This document shows positions 52,101 to 64,000 of a stretch of DNA of 64,000 bases, piece after piece. Below the pieces are notes generated by a model. That model saw only the letters and a program-made list of their open reading frames with translations. It made no database searches and was not told the origin of the DNA. The stretch is from Gamsiella multidivaricata. Taxonomy: Eukaryota > Mortierellomycota > Mortierellomycetes > Mortierellales > Mortierellaceae. Both the position numbers and the translations under genes were made by a program. Positions within the stretch are counted from its first letter, which is position 1, and the number at the start of each line of letters is the position of its first letter. Location of the stretch: assembly GCF_025024155.1 (NCBI RefSeq), contig NW_026251761.1, positions 1-64,000 on the forward strand, in the 5' to 3' direction.

Positions 52101-53109
52101 TGCCACGTGTGTCCGCGGCGCGCGAATAGTTGCTGAGAAGGACGATACGGAGGATGTCGAAAGTGGCCGCCTCGATTGCTGATCGTATGTAGGTGAAGGC
52201 GCTGGCGAGATTGTCTCTGTCCTTTCCATTGAATGGACCCACGAGGAATCCTTGTCGTCCTTGGAGTACACTGTATATGCCGCGAATCAGGGACGAACGA
52301 TATTTGTTAGTAATCCTACAACATTGAATAACGCACCACCGAGCGCATGATGCCACCAAGGTACTAGAGCATTGACCGAATCTTCATACCAAGGTCGGAT
52401 GCAATATCCTCAAGTACGGAACCGCTGTCGGCCTGGCTGGACGTGCCGAGGTGCGTGACCTTCCAGCGGTGAAGGATGGTCGAGGACGGTAGCAACGGAC
52501 ATGTTGTCCATGTGTTTTCAATGACGTGGATCTGCAGGTAAAGAAGGTGGTAATAATAATAAAATAAAAAAAGGAGATCCAGTTATGAGTATTACTCTCG
52601 ATTTTGAAACCACGTCGTATAGTCATCGATGTCGATGGGTGGAATAACACAGTAGTTGTTACTTTTACTGTCAAATCCAGTTCTGCTCCTGTTACTGAGG
52701 GAGACGTCGAAGCTGTGCCGATGATTTTGAGCTGTTTGCTGTAGCATCCCTGCTTGGTATGGTGTGAGGCCGAGGTGAAGGAGTCGATCAAATTGGACAT
52801 AGCCAGGATTCTGGTGTTGGCCATGAACTCTTTCTCCTTTGCGAGCGCAGATTCAGACGACGTAGATAGTCGTGCTCCTGATGCTGTGGATACCGGTCGA
52901 TGTCCCGAATGGACAGGGGTCTGCTGGAGCTGCGACTGCGAGGAGGGTGGTGGAGCTGAGCCGAAGGGGCTTTGGGCGGTAAAGGGCTGATGGGTCAGTC
53001 TCTTGGCCTTGACTCTGGTATGATCATGGCTCGAGACAGGACTAGGCTCGCCATGGAAGCTGTTACGGCTCGTGGTCTTGGAAGGCAGAGGACGGTCCCC
53101 CGCTAGCAT
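49157..53109 (-). CDS. Large hypothetical protein with one C-terminal membrane segment
   Basis: The start is at 53109 (MLAGDRPLPSKTTSRNSFHG). Exon 1 runs to about 52600, exon 2 covers about 52430-52530 (HVIENTWTTCPLLPSSTILH), exon 3 is about 50285-52260 and the last exon is 49157 to about 50215. The product would be about 1250 residues. It is Ser-rich at first, then has repeated beta-strand-like stretches between about 50300 and 52200, suggesting several Ig-like or beta-sandwich domains. A membrane segment PVAALALVIMIINVAAF lies near 49590, followed by an acidic tail. I do not recognise the family. The exon 1/exon 2 junction does not fit a plain GT..AG phase and needs transcript data. Confidence 0.6.
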
Positions 53110-53705
53110 GCTTGGTGTCTGAGTCTTGTAGAAAAGATCGAAGAAGTTGAGGAAGAAATAGTGGCGCTTTGGATACGTGTGTAGACTATTTGAAAAAAGC
53201 GGCGGTGAAGAAGCCGAAGGAGTGAACGACACGAGTGAAAGGGTACTGTGGTTGACTGTGGATCTTTCCTTGGAGCGAAGGAAGAAGGGAGAAGGAAGAA
53301 AGGAAAGGAGGAAGGAAAGAAGGAATGGATGGAGTTGAATGAGGATCAACGAAGGGGTTAAGGAAAGAAAAAGAATGAAAGAGGGTGGGAAAGAGCATTT
53401 GTTCCGCTTGGGCCTCACTTGTGATACACACCCATGGCCAACAGCAAATGGCATATCCCAGCCAGCATACCTGATCAGCCACTGCATCATAGAGGAAACC
53501 GCACTTGCTCAACTCCTCCTATCATCTCATCTCGCCAATGGGCTTATCAAGCGCGTGGGCTTCTCCGTCTCTTCTCGCCCCTTGTTCATATGTTGATCCG
53601 TGTTGTAGAACGAAGAAGAGCCGTTGCGATGGATGAAAAGAAAACCATTTAGTTTTATTTAGTCATATTCGCGCATGGTTTCCCGCCTCGGTTCCGCGTC
53701 TTTTT
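53110..53705. other. Promoter region of the large gene and 3' flank of the GDSL gene
   Basis: About 600 bp. It includes a GA/GGAA-rich purine stretch (about 53270-53330) and several TTTC-type pyrimidine tracts on the - strand just upstream of the ATG at 53109, typical of a fungal 5' UTR. No gene seen. Confidence 0.45.
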
Positions 53706-54818
53706 TTACAGCAACTGAAGGAGACCATTCGCAACCTCACGGTGGACCTTGGTCGAGGGATGAAACAGGTCAGAGTAAAAGTGCCTTCCGGGATCACTGC
53801 ATGTCTTTGTCGCATCCTCGTTCACACACCCATGGACCACATCGCTGATACCCATTCGCTTCAACTGACGGCCCTCATAAAGTCGCTCAAAGAGCGCAAA
53901 CAGATCAAAGAACGCAATGTTGACCTTTTTTCCCACAGCACTATTGCTGTTGCTATCCATACAGTTGTAGAAAACACTGCTGCCTGTCCTTGCCTGGCGA
54001 CCATGCTTCTCAGCAAGTCTCTGCATCAGATCCCGGTATTCAGTATGTTGCTTCCTGGACTGTGCACTCTTTAGCTTCGATAACGTTGAGTTCCTCTGGT
54101 AGCAAGGCAGCCGTCCCGAATCAATATTCTCAACCACAACCAGATGTCTGCCGCCCAAATCAACGAGCCGGTCGATACCCCGTTCAATGTTCGCCAGTAC
54201 CGTTTGTGTGTCAATGGTCGAGTTAAAGTAGAAATCATTGCCCTGAAAATTGATCACAAACAGGGTCGAATTCATCTCTTGGGTGTGTGGGGCATAATCA
54301 TCCTGGAGATAGTAGTCCTCGATCTGCTGAATGAATCCGGGAACGGGGATATCGCCGTTTGCTCCAGAGTATCCCTGTACCGTCTCAGAGTCCGTAGTCG
54401 CTCCACCAAATGCATAGTTCGTCATGTTGATCCGTCCGTCCATCGAGATCTATGAATATCCGCATGGATAAAAGAACTTGTTAGAACCGATTTTTTGATA
54501 CTTGGTAGTGTTCATAGAGATCGCTGGAGTGTTCCCTACATAGTCTCCCCAGACGGGTCCATTAGAGAATCGACCGTCATAGTAGAAGGCTGAGCGCGGC
54601 CAGGACCCGTGAGAGAGCTCAAAGACATTGCCGTTATCGCTGAAAGAGTCGCCAAAGACGACTATGTGCTTGATTGAGGCGGGCCTGCATCCTTGGAACC
54701 TGAATCGGGTCTGCTCACTTGCCTGTTGCTTCTGAGCCTCGACAACGGCAAGGAACCCCGCTGAGAGTATCAGCAGGAAAGGAACAAGAGCTGCAAAGGC
54801 ACTCGATTGATAGGACAT
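53706..54818 (-). CDS. Secreted GDSL esterase/lipase
   Basis: Two exons (54540-54818 and 53706-54449) give 340 residues. A signal peptide (FAALVPFLLILSAGFLAVVEA) is followed by IVVFGDSFSDNGN with the nucleophile Ser (block I), NYAFGGATTDS (block II), INFQGNDFYF (block III) and YSDLFHPSTKVH with the catalytic Asp/His (block V). These are the SGNH/GDSL hydrolase blocks; the closest fungal types are CE16 acetylesterases and thermolabile haemolysin-like lipases. Extracellular deacetylation of plant polysaccharides or lipids is likely but inferred. An ATG at 54818 is preferred over a TTG two codons upstream. Confidence 0.88.
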
Positions 54819-56507
54819 CTTCAAGCGCTTCGATCTGATCAGGAATTGCTTGATTCGGGTTCAGGTTCGACTTTTTGACGGTGACGGAATATCGAAACGG
54901 GGGAGAAGCGGCAATCGGTTGAGAAGGAAAAAAAAAAAAAAAAGGAAGCAGAGAAGGAAAAAAAATTGTAACTTAAAAAAAATCGCTCCGGCGAATAGAA
55001 AAGATGCCCTGAGAAAAAACTGGATCCACGCGACAACCGCACATGCGCGCTTATCCGCTAACCAGGACGCCGAAGGGCTGCATCGAGAGTAGATGCATCC
55101 CCGGGTGCATCCCTGGGTGTATCCTCGAGCATTGCATGCGATGTATTCATGAGTAGGTTCCCTATCCAAGTAGTATTCATTTATTTTGGTAACAATCATG
55201 CTGCTCGATGTCTTCGCTTCCTTCGATGAGAAGCTCAAGGAGCAGCTGTAACCTTACTTCTTGTCCTGAAAAGAGTTGAGTGTCTCATCCTGTACTTGAC
55301 TTGGACCCCTGCCCGCAAAAAAGTCTATATTCACACTGCCTCTTAACATCGCCTCGTAGGAAAACCGACGATAACGCTCTACGATCAGTTGACTACGGTT
55401 TATTGTGGACCTTTTTGTGTTCTATTTTTCATCAATCGATGGCAGCGGATATAGACCGGGTTCGCGTTTTCGGGTATTTATGGCGCCGCCAATTTTCATT
55501 GTACAGAACTACCGAACCTGATTTTGATCAGAACTCGTACGTCCACCAGTCCAACGTCGCCTGCGGACATACTGATGCTAATGACGGCTCTCGTTCTCCA
55601 GTTTTTCGACCAGCTTTGTTCTCGATCCAAGAGATATATCTAATGGCATAGGCAGAGTACATGTCCTGCGCTAACCTTCAGGCCCCATTATGGGGACACT
55701 ATCCTTTGCATTGAACTGCTGAGGTGGAGATAGTATCCGGGATGGTAATGAGGCTAGGCGAATGAGTCCTGGTAGACGAAGGCGCTTGAGACCTCCAAGG
55801 CGATCTGGATTAAGTGACAAGACAAAAGAAGCAAGGAGCGTTGCAGACCTGGACAAAGCAACAGTAGAAGTGGGTCACGTTCCATGGATGGGTGGCAGGT
55901 GTAAGAAGAGTGAGTCATTGAATGGAAGAGTTCGGTGCGATGATCAAAGAGGAGGAGGTTAGTCTAGTCTAGGAGGAGCAGGGGTGATGCTTGCTTTCGA
56001 TATGAATGAGCTGCATGTTTTTCTATTCATATAACGCATATCGGGACGTATGGACGTTATTTATTTATTTTTTAAAGGAACGAACGCACTGCGTATGTAT
56101 AAAACAAAAAAAAAAAAAAAAAAGAAACGCGTTCGCAACGCGTCAGATACGACTGTAACGATGATTAAGGGCCTCTCTCGCGCTCCCTTGACCTGACGTA
56201 CTCCACACCCCACCCACAACCATATTCGCACACAACAAAAAGATCTTTTCAACCACTCCATCAACCACCTCATCACCCAACCATCAACGCAACCCACCCT
56301 AATCAACACCGGCAACACCAGCACCAACACCAACACTAGCAGTAGCTCACACATTCAACTGATCACAGAGGCACTCGACCTACGCTACTCCTGCCCTTCT
56401 TTTCACTCTTATTTCACACGCGACCCTTGTTTCCCTTAGTCTCGTCGTGTTGACCTGATCAAACACCCTTGCTATCCCTCTATTTTTCATCCACCCAACA
56501 CCGCCCA
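54819..56507. promoter_or_regulatory. Long divergent intergenic region GDSL / DHH1
   Basis: About 1.7 kb between divergent starts. It has A runs at 54928-54943 and 56106-56123 and CAAC/CCAACAC-rich DNA in the last 250 bp, which resembles the 5' UTR of a strongly expressed fungal gene. Several open frames exist but none looks coding. Confidence 0.5.
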
Positions 56508-58549
56508 ATGGCCGCCAACCAGCAACAGCATATGGCGTAAGTTTACAGTTGCCCATGGAAGAATGATCGATCGCTCTCTGTAGGTAGTGCTGTGTCATGC
56601 ATTGGTCCATAACAATCTCTTTGTCTTTGCATGCTTGCAGGCACGAGAACGACAGCTGGAAAAAGCAGCTCGATTTGCCCACAAAGGATTCCCGCCCACA
56701 AACTGAGGTACGTTCCCTACTCACATGGCCCATACACGCGTTCCTCGGTGTTGGTCTCAGCGTTGGTCTCAGTGTTGGCGTCAAGGACCAAACAATAACA
56801 AGGCGGGCGAGAATGAAAACGCTCTGGTTGAACGCGCCTCTTTTTTCTTCTATTGTTTCGTTCATCGTAATGTTGCAGCAGCTCCTAACGACGAGGTTAC
56901 TGTTGTGCATGGTACGTTTTGTCCACAGGATGTCACCGCGACCAAGGGCAACGAGTTTGAAGACTATTTCTTGAAGCGCGAGCTCTTGATGGGAATTTTC
57001 GAGGCTGGATTCGAGCGCCCGTCTCCTATTCAGGAAGAGTCCATACCCATTGCTCTTGCAGGAAGAGACATCCTTGCTCGAGCCAAGAACGGCACCGGCA
57101 AGACAGCAGCCTTTGTTATTCCCTCGCTTGAGAAGGTCAACCTGAAAAAGAACAAGGTCCAGGCACTCCTCCTCGTTCCCACGCGCGAACTGGCCCTTCA
57201 AACCGCTCAGGTCTGCAAGACCCTGGGCAAGCACATGGGAGTTCAGGTCATGGTCACCACAGGAGGCACCACTCTCAAGGACGACATCATGCGTCTCGGT
57301 GAGGCCGTCCACATTATCGTCGGCACACCTGGTCGCATCCTGGACCTGGCTGGAAAGGGTGTCGCTGATCTCAGCGAGTGCGCGACCTTCGTGATGGACG
57401 AGGCCGATAAGCTTCTCAGCCCCGAGTTCACACCTGTCATCGAGCAGTTGCTCACATATCTCCCAAAAGAACGCCAGGTCATGCTCTATAGTGCTACCTT
57501 TCCTATGATCGTCAAGACCTTCAAGGTAAATATATCATGGCATGACTTTTGCGCTGGGAGTCGAGGCAGCTTATTGTATTCTTAACTTCTAATGGCATTT
57601 TTACCTTGAAATCTGTAGGATAAACATATGGTCAAGCCCTACGAGATCAACCTGATGGACGAGTTGACATTGCGTGGCGTTACCCAGTACTATGCCTTCG
57701 TGGAGGAGCGCCAAAAGGTCCATTGCCTCAACACTCTCTTCTCCAAGGTATGCCTCCTCTGCGCGTTCTGGTTGTTGCTCAACACCCGCGAGCCCTAGAT
57801 CCTGATGGATAAATACTCATTATTGCTCATACTTTTCGCTTGGCTTCTAGCTCCAAATCAATCAATCCATCATCTTCTGCAACTCGACTAATCGCGTGGA
57901 GCTACTGGCGAAAAAGATTACAGAGCTCGGATACTCTTGCTTCTACTCCCACGCAAAAATGCTGCAGTCGCACCGTAACAGAGTTTTCCATGATTTCAGG
58001 AACGGGGTTTGCCGCAACTTGGTCTGCTCTGATCTCTTGACTCGTGGTATCGACATTCAGGCTGTCAACGTCGTCATCAACTTTGATTTTCCCAAGAACG
58101 CCGAGACCTATCTTCATCGTATCGGACGCAGTGGTCGTTTTGGTCATTTGGGTCTAGCCATCAATCTGATCACGTACGAAGATCGCTTCAACCTGTACAA
58201 GATTGAGCAAGAGCTCGGAACTGAGATCCAGGCCATTCCTCCCGTCATTGACAAGAGTCTGTATGTCGCGCCTTCTGCTCTTGATGACAATGAGCACGAA
58301 GAACAGCAAAAGCATACCCAACAGCAACAGCAGTTCCAGCAACAACAGCAGCATCAGAACCACCATCAGAACTTTCCACAACAGCAGCAGCGTCAGCAAT
58401 ATCAACAGCATCAACAGTATCAGCAGCACCAAAGCCACCACCAGAACTTCCAGCAGCAGCAGCAGCAGCAGCAGCAACAGGTGCAGCAGCAGTATCAGCA
58501 GCAGCAGTTCCATCAGCATCAGCAACGATTGCAGCAACCGCGTCGCTAG
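56508..58549 (+). CDS. DHH1: DEAD-box helicase DHH1/DDX6
   Basis: Cytoplasmic helicase of P-bodies, promoting mRNA decapping and translational repression. Exons 56508-56536, 56641-56707, 56929-57525, 57619-57747 and 57851-58549 give 506 residues. Motifs seen are [26 protein letters not shown] (Q-motif), [49 protein letters not shown] and [10 protein letters not shown]. These are hallmarks of Dhh1/DDX6. The last about 90 residues are mostly Gln with His, a low-complexity tail (about 58290-58549), as in yeast Dhh1 but more extreme. The first exon is 29 coding bases. Confidence 0.95.
58300..58540 (+). repeat. CAG/CAA/CAT codon repeat (polyGln-His tail of DHH1)
   Basis: Mixed CAG and CAA with some CAT and CAC codons, including a CAG run near 58452-58475. 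It encodes the Gln/His-rich tail of the helicase. Codon mixing argues that the amino acid, not only the DNA repeat, is maintained. Confidence 0.85.
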
Positions 58550-59117
58550 CGCCGTTCGTTACTATTTTTTTTATTGTTATTCTGTCAAACATTTCTGCCG
58601 CCGCAAGGTCGCTTTCTCCTTTCCTTTCTTTATTTCTTTCATTCTCCCCCCCCCCCCCTTTTTTTTTTTTTTTTTTTTGTTCCTTTCTTTCGGTATCAAT
58701 TGTACAGGTTTTCGGTGATTTTAATGTTCTTGTTCTTGTACATTTACTTTTTTCTCTTCCGAAGACTATGGTTTGGGGTTCATTTTCGTTTCCTGTACTC
58801 TACAAAAGCGGTTTCTAGTTTTGTCTCTTTCTTTATTTTATTCAGATAGCGTTTTGAACGAGGGTAATTGGGCGAATGAAGCATGATGAGGGTCTATCAA
58901 GGGACGATGGCCTGTCAGGAGCATTCCATCCTGGCTTTTTTTTTTTTTTTTTGTCTTTTTTCTTTTTTTTTTACCCCATTTCGAACACCACTGCCCAATA
59001 AGAAAAATGTGTTGATGCCCACCATGAATTATGGAGGGCATCCTGTTTCTTCAAACTGAATTGAATGCGTGTTTTATTATGACATTGGTCCTGATGTATG
59101 TTTGTTTGATCTGGATG
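58550..59117. other. Convergent 3' region with C/T homopolymers
   Basis: About 570 bp between the ends of DHH1 and RRP42. It contains a run of about 13 C followed by about 20 T (58646-58678) and another T run near 58937-58952. Presumably 3' UTRs. Confidence 0.6.
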
Positions 59118-60293
59118 TTATTGTGCAAAGAAGCCCAACTTGTGGAGTGGTTCGCCGCGTTGTCTCCTTGCGAGGTCGGCATCTGCCTCATTTTTGATCT
59201 TGGCATCCAATTGTTTAATTAAGGTCTGGCCTGTTGTTTTGCCAAATTGTATCATTTCGAGCAACAGACTGGGTTCGATTCCTCCGTCCTGACCCTTTTG
59301 CAGTCCACAGAGTTCTCCTGAACGATTCACAGCAATTGCCAATCGTGCTTCTGTGCACAGTTCCTCCAGTGGTGAGGCATCTACAATATGACGGGCACCG
59401 ATCTATTGTCAAAATTGGAAAAAAAAAAAAACAAGTAATGATCGCATGCTTAGTACATTGAATGCTCCATTTGGTCCTGATAGCATACTTCCTCCAAAAG
59501 TATCATCTTGCGCTGTACGTACCTTGTTTAATGTGACGCAGATAGGCATGTCTTCCCTGCCGTCGACAATATCTGTGTCCTCTGCATCATCGAGAACTTC
59601 AAACTCAAACTGGCCGTCACCTAGGTCCTGGACCTCGGTCTTGGGAATTCGGGTATCAAAGATAGCGGCGCGGGCGCCCATGAAAATGGCATCCATGACA
59701 TTGCCACCATAGTCCATGACGAGTGCATCGATATAGAGGATCCAGCATTGTTGCCCAGGGATGATGCAGAGTTTTGAAAGGTTGATGCCTCCTGAAGAAG
59801 TCGTAGAGCGTGATGTTGCGGTATTGGTATTGGTGGTTTGGCTGAGGAATCTGGACATCATTTGTGTGAGTTCATTGTTGAGATCGTCGGCGCCTCGTCC
59901 TTCGAACTGTTGCGATGCACTTGGCGCACTATGATTGTTTGAAGGTCAGGCCAGTTAGTATCTTTGTTCAGCTTTGTATAGATCAATTACGCCGAGTTAA
60001 AAGAAAAGATTGTATCATACTTACCATTCTACGCTGCACACGATCTGTCCTTTATCAGCACCATCTCCTGTCTCTGAATCGACCTGGACAGGCCCAATCT
60101 CAGCCTTGACACTGACGAGGACATCGGTTCCTCCTGCAATACGGACTCGAGCAGAGCCGCTAGTCTGAGAGACAACGCCCGTTTCGAGGGTGATTTCCCG
60201 GTAGTCAGGTCGCTGGCGTCCGTCAGCTCTGATGTTGCATTCGATTCCCTTGAGGATGTAGTCGCGTTCTGCGGGTGAGATTAGACTGGGCAT
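59118..60293 (-). CDS. RRP42: Exosome core subunit RRP42 (EXOSC7-like)
   Basis: RNase PH-like subunit of the exosome ring, acting in 3'-to-5' RNA processing and decay. Exons 60025-60293, 59523-59928 and 59118-59402 give 319 residues. Seen are MPSLISPAERDYILKGIECN, RADGRQRPDYREI (the family N-terminal motif), SARVRIAGGTDVLVSVKAEIG, CWILYIDALVMDYGGNVMDA and HIVDASPLEELCTEARL. Rrp42 has no catalytic residues in eukaryotes; its role is structural. The C-terminal helix region ends RQRGEPLHKLGFFAQ. Confidence 0.93.
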
Positions 60294-62084
60294 GGTAACA
60301 GTGGGAGCTCAATGGTGTAAAAGAAGACCGCGGTCAAGTGGTCAAAGGAGGGTCAAGACAAGCAAGAGGTGGCTTTGTCTTTTGGTACATTTGTTGTTCT
60401 GCTCAGTCAGTGCCCAATTTCGAGTCACGACGGGCGGAGCACCAACAACGCGCTCACCTCGACACGTCCCATGTTGAATTTTATGTGGACAACGCGCCTT
60501 TACTGCAAAGTATAGCTGTATTGTTAGCAACGCTTTGAAGTGCGTTGAAGTAATATGGCAGGCTATGCTTTGAGTGCTTATGAGGGAATTACATAATATA
60601 TTACCAAAAAGGACGCCTTGAACGTTTTCGTACAGCTTTCTACCCATGCTAACTCAAAAAAGATGAGCGGGGACATATAATTTCATTCGATTCCATGCGA
60701 ATGACGCGTTCTACAAGCATAAGAACACTTTAGGGTTATTTCCTATTTCTTTGTCGCAAATGCTCAATAGGATTATTCCCTCTGCGGCGCCATCACCACC
60801 TCCTTCATCACCGCCTTTTTTTCAGGTCTCTAGTCAGGCATGCGATTTAGTCGATGCGCTCCTTCTATACCGTAGTGGGTTCATGAGGGAGAAACATATT
60901 CTTTTTTTGTTCGTGGCTAGAAATTGAGATACAAGTGGGCGAAATGCACAGAAGGGCTCTCTGAAAATGTGACAGCAAAAAACGCAGCCCTTCTTTTTAA
61001 ATTCCAAGCGCAATGCCTCTTTTCTCTCCTCTACACCCACTGCTATTCGTCCTGTGTTTCAATACTTTCTGCATACTGAGATTGCCTGCCTCGAGGTATG
61101 AGCGCAATTATCGGTTTCAAGTAGAAACAAGGATGTAACTGTGAAGTCTTTTTCGAGGAACCATTTATTTGACTGGGGTCGAGTGAACAGATTCGTATCT
61201 TTGCCATCATTTTTTTTTCTTTCATGTTTCTTTCATACTCTTGGAGAGAAGACGCCATGGTGTGTTCTGAAAAAGAGATATACATGCTAATCGAATAGAA
61301 TAATAATCAAAGGTAGCAGAGGACGGATCTGGGAACGAAAGGGGTACATGCTACAGGTAAGGCGCGGGAAGGATATTGTTTGTGGTCATGCGTGTATCAA
61401 AATGAGCAACCAACAATAACGAGATGCAGACATTCATATACGATGTACGATGGGTGGTTGTATTTATATCTGCTTGTCGTTCTGTGGGTCTCCCTTGCCT
61501 GCCCTTGTCCCTATCCATCGTTCCTCTTGGATCTCTTGAATGGGCAGCAAGTAGGCAAGTAGGCAAGCAGGAAGCAATCCCGTGGTTGGGTTAAACATAC
61601 CCCTAGGGATGGATATGCGGATGGATATGAATGTGGATATCGCATGGATTGTCTATCGCCGATTGCAGTGATGGGTGGACATGCAAGATATTCGCGTGCT
61701 TAAGACGATCTTTGTGTCTCCCCCTGCTGTCGTCTACCGCACCCGCTTCTTCCTCTCCCCTGTTGAAGGCTTCCTTTCTGCTGCATGAAAAGAGTCTATG
61801 GCTCCCTATCTTTTTTCTTATTCGTTATCGCACCTCATCATTCGTTTTTATCGCCTCATTTCCTGCGCACAACCTCTCTTTTCTTTCTTTCCTGCTGCCC
61901 CACCATTCTTTCATCATCTTCCTCCTCCTTCCTACCTTCCTTCATCCTCGTCACCATTACCGTCTCCTCTGCCCTTCTTCTCCCTTCACACCGCACACTC
62001 ACACACTCACACACTCACATTCGACTCCCTCCTTGGCTAGCTATCCAGAGACACATTCCAGCAGGAAGCAATTGAACCCACAAC
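60294..62084. promoter_or_regulatory. Long divergent intergenic region RRP42 / low-complexity gene
   Basis: About 1.8 kb between divergent starts. The last about 300 bp before 62085 are pyrimidine-rich (CTTTCTT, CCTCC) with a CACACT-type short tandem repeat near 61990-62015, consistent with a long 5' UTR. No coding frame looks convincing. Confidence 0.5.
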
Positions 62085-64000
62085 ATGGCGACTTACAAAC
62101 AACGCACTCCTTATCAGCGTATTGCTGCAACCTACTCTGATGACGCACCACCTGCAACTGGGGCCACGAAACAAGCTGCTGCTGCTGCTGCTGCTGCTGT
62201 TGCCGCAACGAGCCATGCTACAACTGTCCATCTGACCTCTCTGCACCACCACCACCACCAACATCACAATAATAATCACCACCCCTACAGCAGCAGTAGC
62301 AGTCTCCACTACCCTGAGGATGAGTTTGTCGAGAATACCTCGGACCATGAATGGACATCGATCCGTAACAGCAACAGTACTGCCAGCGCCCGTGCCAGAG
62401 CAAGACAACAGCAGTACCTGGACCAGCAACAGCAGCGCACAAGAGAATGGCAGTTTGTCCTTGCTCAACATCATCGCCAATCCCTCTCGCCCCCTGGTTT
62501 AGCCATTATACCCAAGACCACAGCAACGACTACGGCTGCAGCCACGAGCAGAGAGGTTTCCTCGGATGAGTACGAAGATATCCTCTCTGGCACAGAGACT
62601 CCGTCGGTCGTCGCCAGTCCCGGTCCCAATCTTATTAGCACAGGAGCCAGCATCTTTGGGTTCTCTGATCTGACAAGCGATGGTCTTGGCAGTGTGGGCG
62701 AATGTGAGGACCCCGGGGTATGGTCGCACGAGGACGAGGACGATAACCTGTCACTCTCCATCCCCGTCCTTCGTCGTCTCCCATCTCCGTCCTCTCCCTT
62801 CATTGCTTCTTCTACAGCCATATCTTTGAGTAATATCCCGACGCCATCCTTTGCGGCCAGTCCCCACCATATGGCTGTTGAGCACACCTTTCAAAACCAG
62901 ATGCCCTTTCACGATGGGTCCGGCAACTTTACAACAGCCAGAAGTGTCAGATCACAACTCGACTCGGATGTGGATTCGGAGCGGGGGTGGGAGAGCTCGT
63001 CCTCAAGGGCATCGTCTCTGCTTCGACAGTATCGATCAAGACCCACAGTCCATCGACGAATCTCTTCCTCTGAATTTCAGGCTGTTATCCAGAATATTGC
63101 AGATCTGCAGCATACAGGTGCCCGCCCTTCAATGACACGGCAGTCTAGTCGACCAAGGGGTGTGGATGATCAGGCAGTTTCGTCCTCGAGATCGCAACCT
63201 CTTTTTACCTACCCAAGTGCTGTCACCAAAAGGCCGATCTTTAATATTTATGAATCTGAGATGGAGGACATGGCCGACATGGTGTTGGAGGTTCCTGCGA
63301 AGATAGGGTGGCTTAACGCCTTTGAGCTGGCCCTGCAAGCAATGCAGTCAAATGGACATGGCGCTAGCATGAGTGAAGCGACTATGGTGAGTATTTGCAA
63401 CAGAACACATGGAAGGAATTGTGCTTCGATGATATCTTTTATTGAACAAACCCTTTCATATTGCGACTGATTTCTTTTGCAGCTGAGCCCGATAAAAGTC
63501 TTTGCAGAAATCAAAGAATCTACGACTGAGAGCTCTATCGCATCAGAATCATCCGTACCAACCGACAACAATAGCGGCAGCAGCGAAGGATCACTGCAGC
63601 AGCAAGTTAAGCAGAACATGTCGGCAGCATCCTTTGAGACCCTGAAACGGCTCCAGACTAGAAAGCGATCCAACCCTCATCGACCCTATTCATCTGACCC
63701 GATGCAGGTCGATTTTTCGCCAACACTAAAGGATCGACCAATGCCGGAGGATATCTGTCATAAGGATCAGAGGATCAAGTCACGATCGACAGGAACTTCG
63801 ACATCGAATAGCAGTAGTAATAGTAGTCTTGGTATGCGCACGACGAACTTGCTCGCGGTCGTGCTCTCGACGCTGCGTCGGTTCCAGAACCATGTCCAGT
63901 CCAATTTGCTGTATGCGGACTTTTATGATGAGGAAGATCGACAGGCGGACCTGGCTCGCAGTCTGGGTTTTGATGGCGATCTGGGAATTCAGTGGTCATC
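62085..64000 (+). CDS. Low-complexity hypothetical protein (3' end outside window)
   Basis: Exon 1 (62085-63386) and exon 2 (from 63483 to the window end) join in phase 0. The N-terminus is rich in Ala, Ser, His and Gln, including a run of eight Ala encoded by GCT and a run of His. Ser-rich disordered sequence follows. More ordered stretches are KIGWLNAFELALQAMQSN (about 63300) and NLLAVVLSTLRRFQNHVQSN near 63850-63910, then LARSLGFDGDLGIQWS at the edge. I do not recognise the family. A regulator or scaffold is possible, but nothing shows it. Confidence 0.6.

Noticed and set aside
58154..58592. - strand open frames rich in Leu or Ala opposite the DHH1 tail
   Set aside because: They mirror the CAG/CAA repeat and have no start context, splice signals or motifs of their own.
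59260..59295. GGTTCGATTCC-like tRNA B-box
   Set aside because: Lies inside the last exon of RRP42; no A-box or acceptor stem partner can be drawn.

Overview
The window is nuclear DNA of a filamentous fungus, most likely an early-diverging one such as a Mortierella-type Mucoromycota. Coding regions are broken by many short introns (about 60-170 bp) with GT..AG ends. Genes lie on both strands without operons. Mitochondrial and nuclear housekeeping genes alternate with hypothetical genes and with decayed DNA transposons. The placement is an inference from gene style; no rRNA or marker gene is present.

Layout. 1-7.8 kb, all +: the 3' part of a DHX35-type DEAH helicase, an ISA2 iron-sulfur assembly gene and a PET127 mitochondrial RNA-processing gene. 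8-14.1 kb, all -: a Rieske [2Fe-2S] protein, a PARP-like protein almost touching it, a class-3 fatty aldehyde dehydrogenase and a small unknown protein. 14.4-15.5 kb, +: a bacterial-type cytidylate kinase with a mitochondrial-looking leader. 15.6-16.6 kb: a broken Tc1/mariner copy. 17.2-22 kb, -: one 1208-residue protein with a beta-propeller-like N-terminus and an ion-channel-like C-terminus. 22.2-23.7 kb: fragments of unrecognised genes. 24-25.5 kb: a frameshifted PIF/Harbinger transposon. 26.9-29.6 kb: a La/RRM-like protein divergent from a membrane protein.

29.9-37.8 kb holds two RS-rich splicing factors (a CLASRP homologue and an SR-cyclophilin) on either side of an Ariadne-type RBR ubiquitin ligase with an unusual EQ-repeat tail. 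38-45.7 kb: a metal-less SOD-fold mitoribosomal protein, a GNAT acetyltransferase, a fusion of an RluA-like domain with a PrmC/HemK-like methyltransferase, VMA21, and KRR1. 46-53 kb, -: a mucin-like single-pass membrane protein and a large unknown protein with one membrane segment. 53.7-60.3 kb: a secreted GDSL esterase, the DHH1/DDX6 helicase with a polyQ tail, and exosome subunit RRP42. 62.1 kb to the end: a low-complexity protein cut by the window edge.

Themes: RNA metabolism is heavily represented (DHX35, PET127, CLASRP, SR-cyclophilin, La-like, KRR1, DHH1, RRP42, RluA-like), as are mitochondrial functions (ISA2, PET127, Cmk, mS42/mS43-like, PrmC-like). I saw no gene cluster that is clearly one new system. 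The best leads are the RluA-like/PrmC fusion with a substituted catalytic aspartate, the PARP-like/Rieske pair separated by 5 bp, and the EQ-repeat tail of the RBR ligase. Exon borders were worked out by hand from reading frame and splice signals and have not been tested against transcripts.
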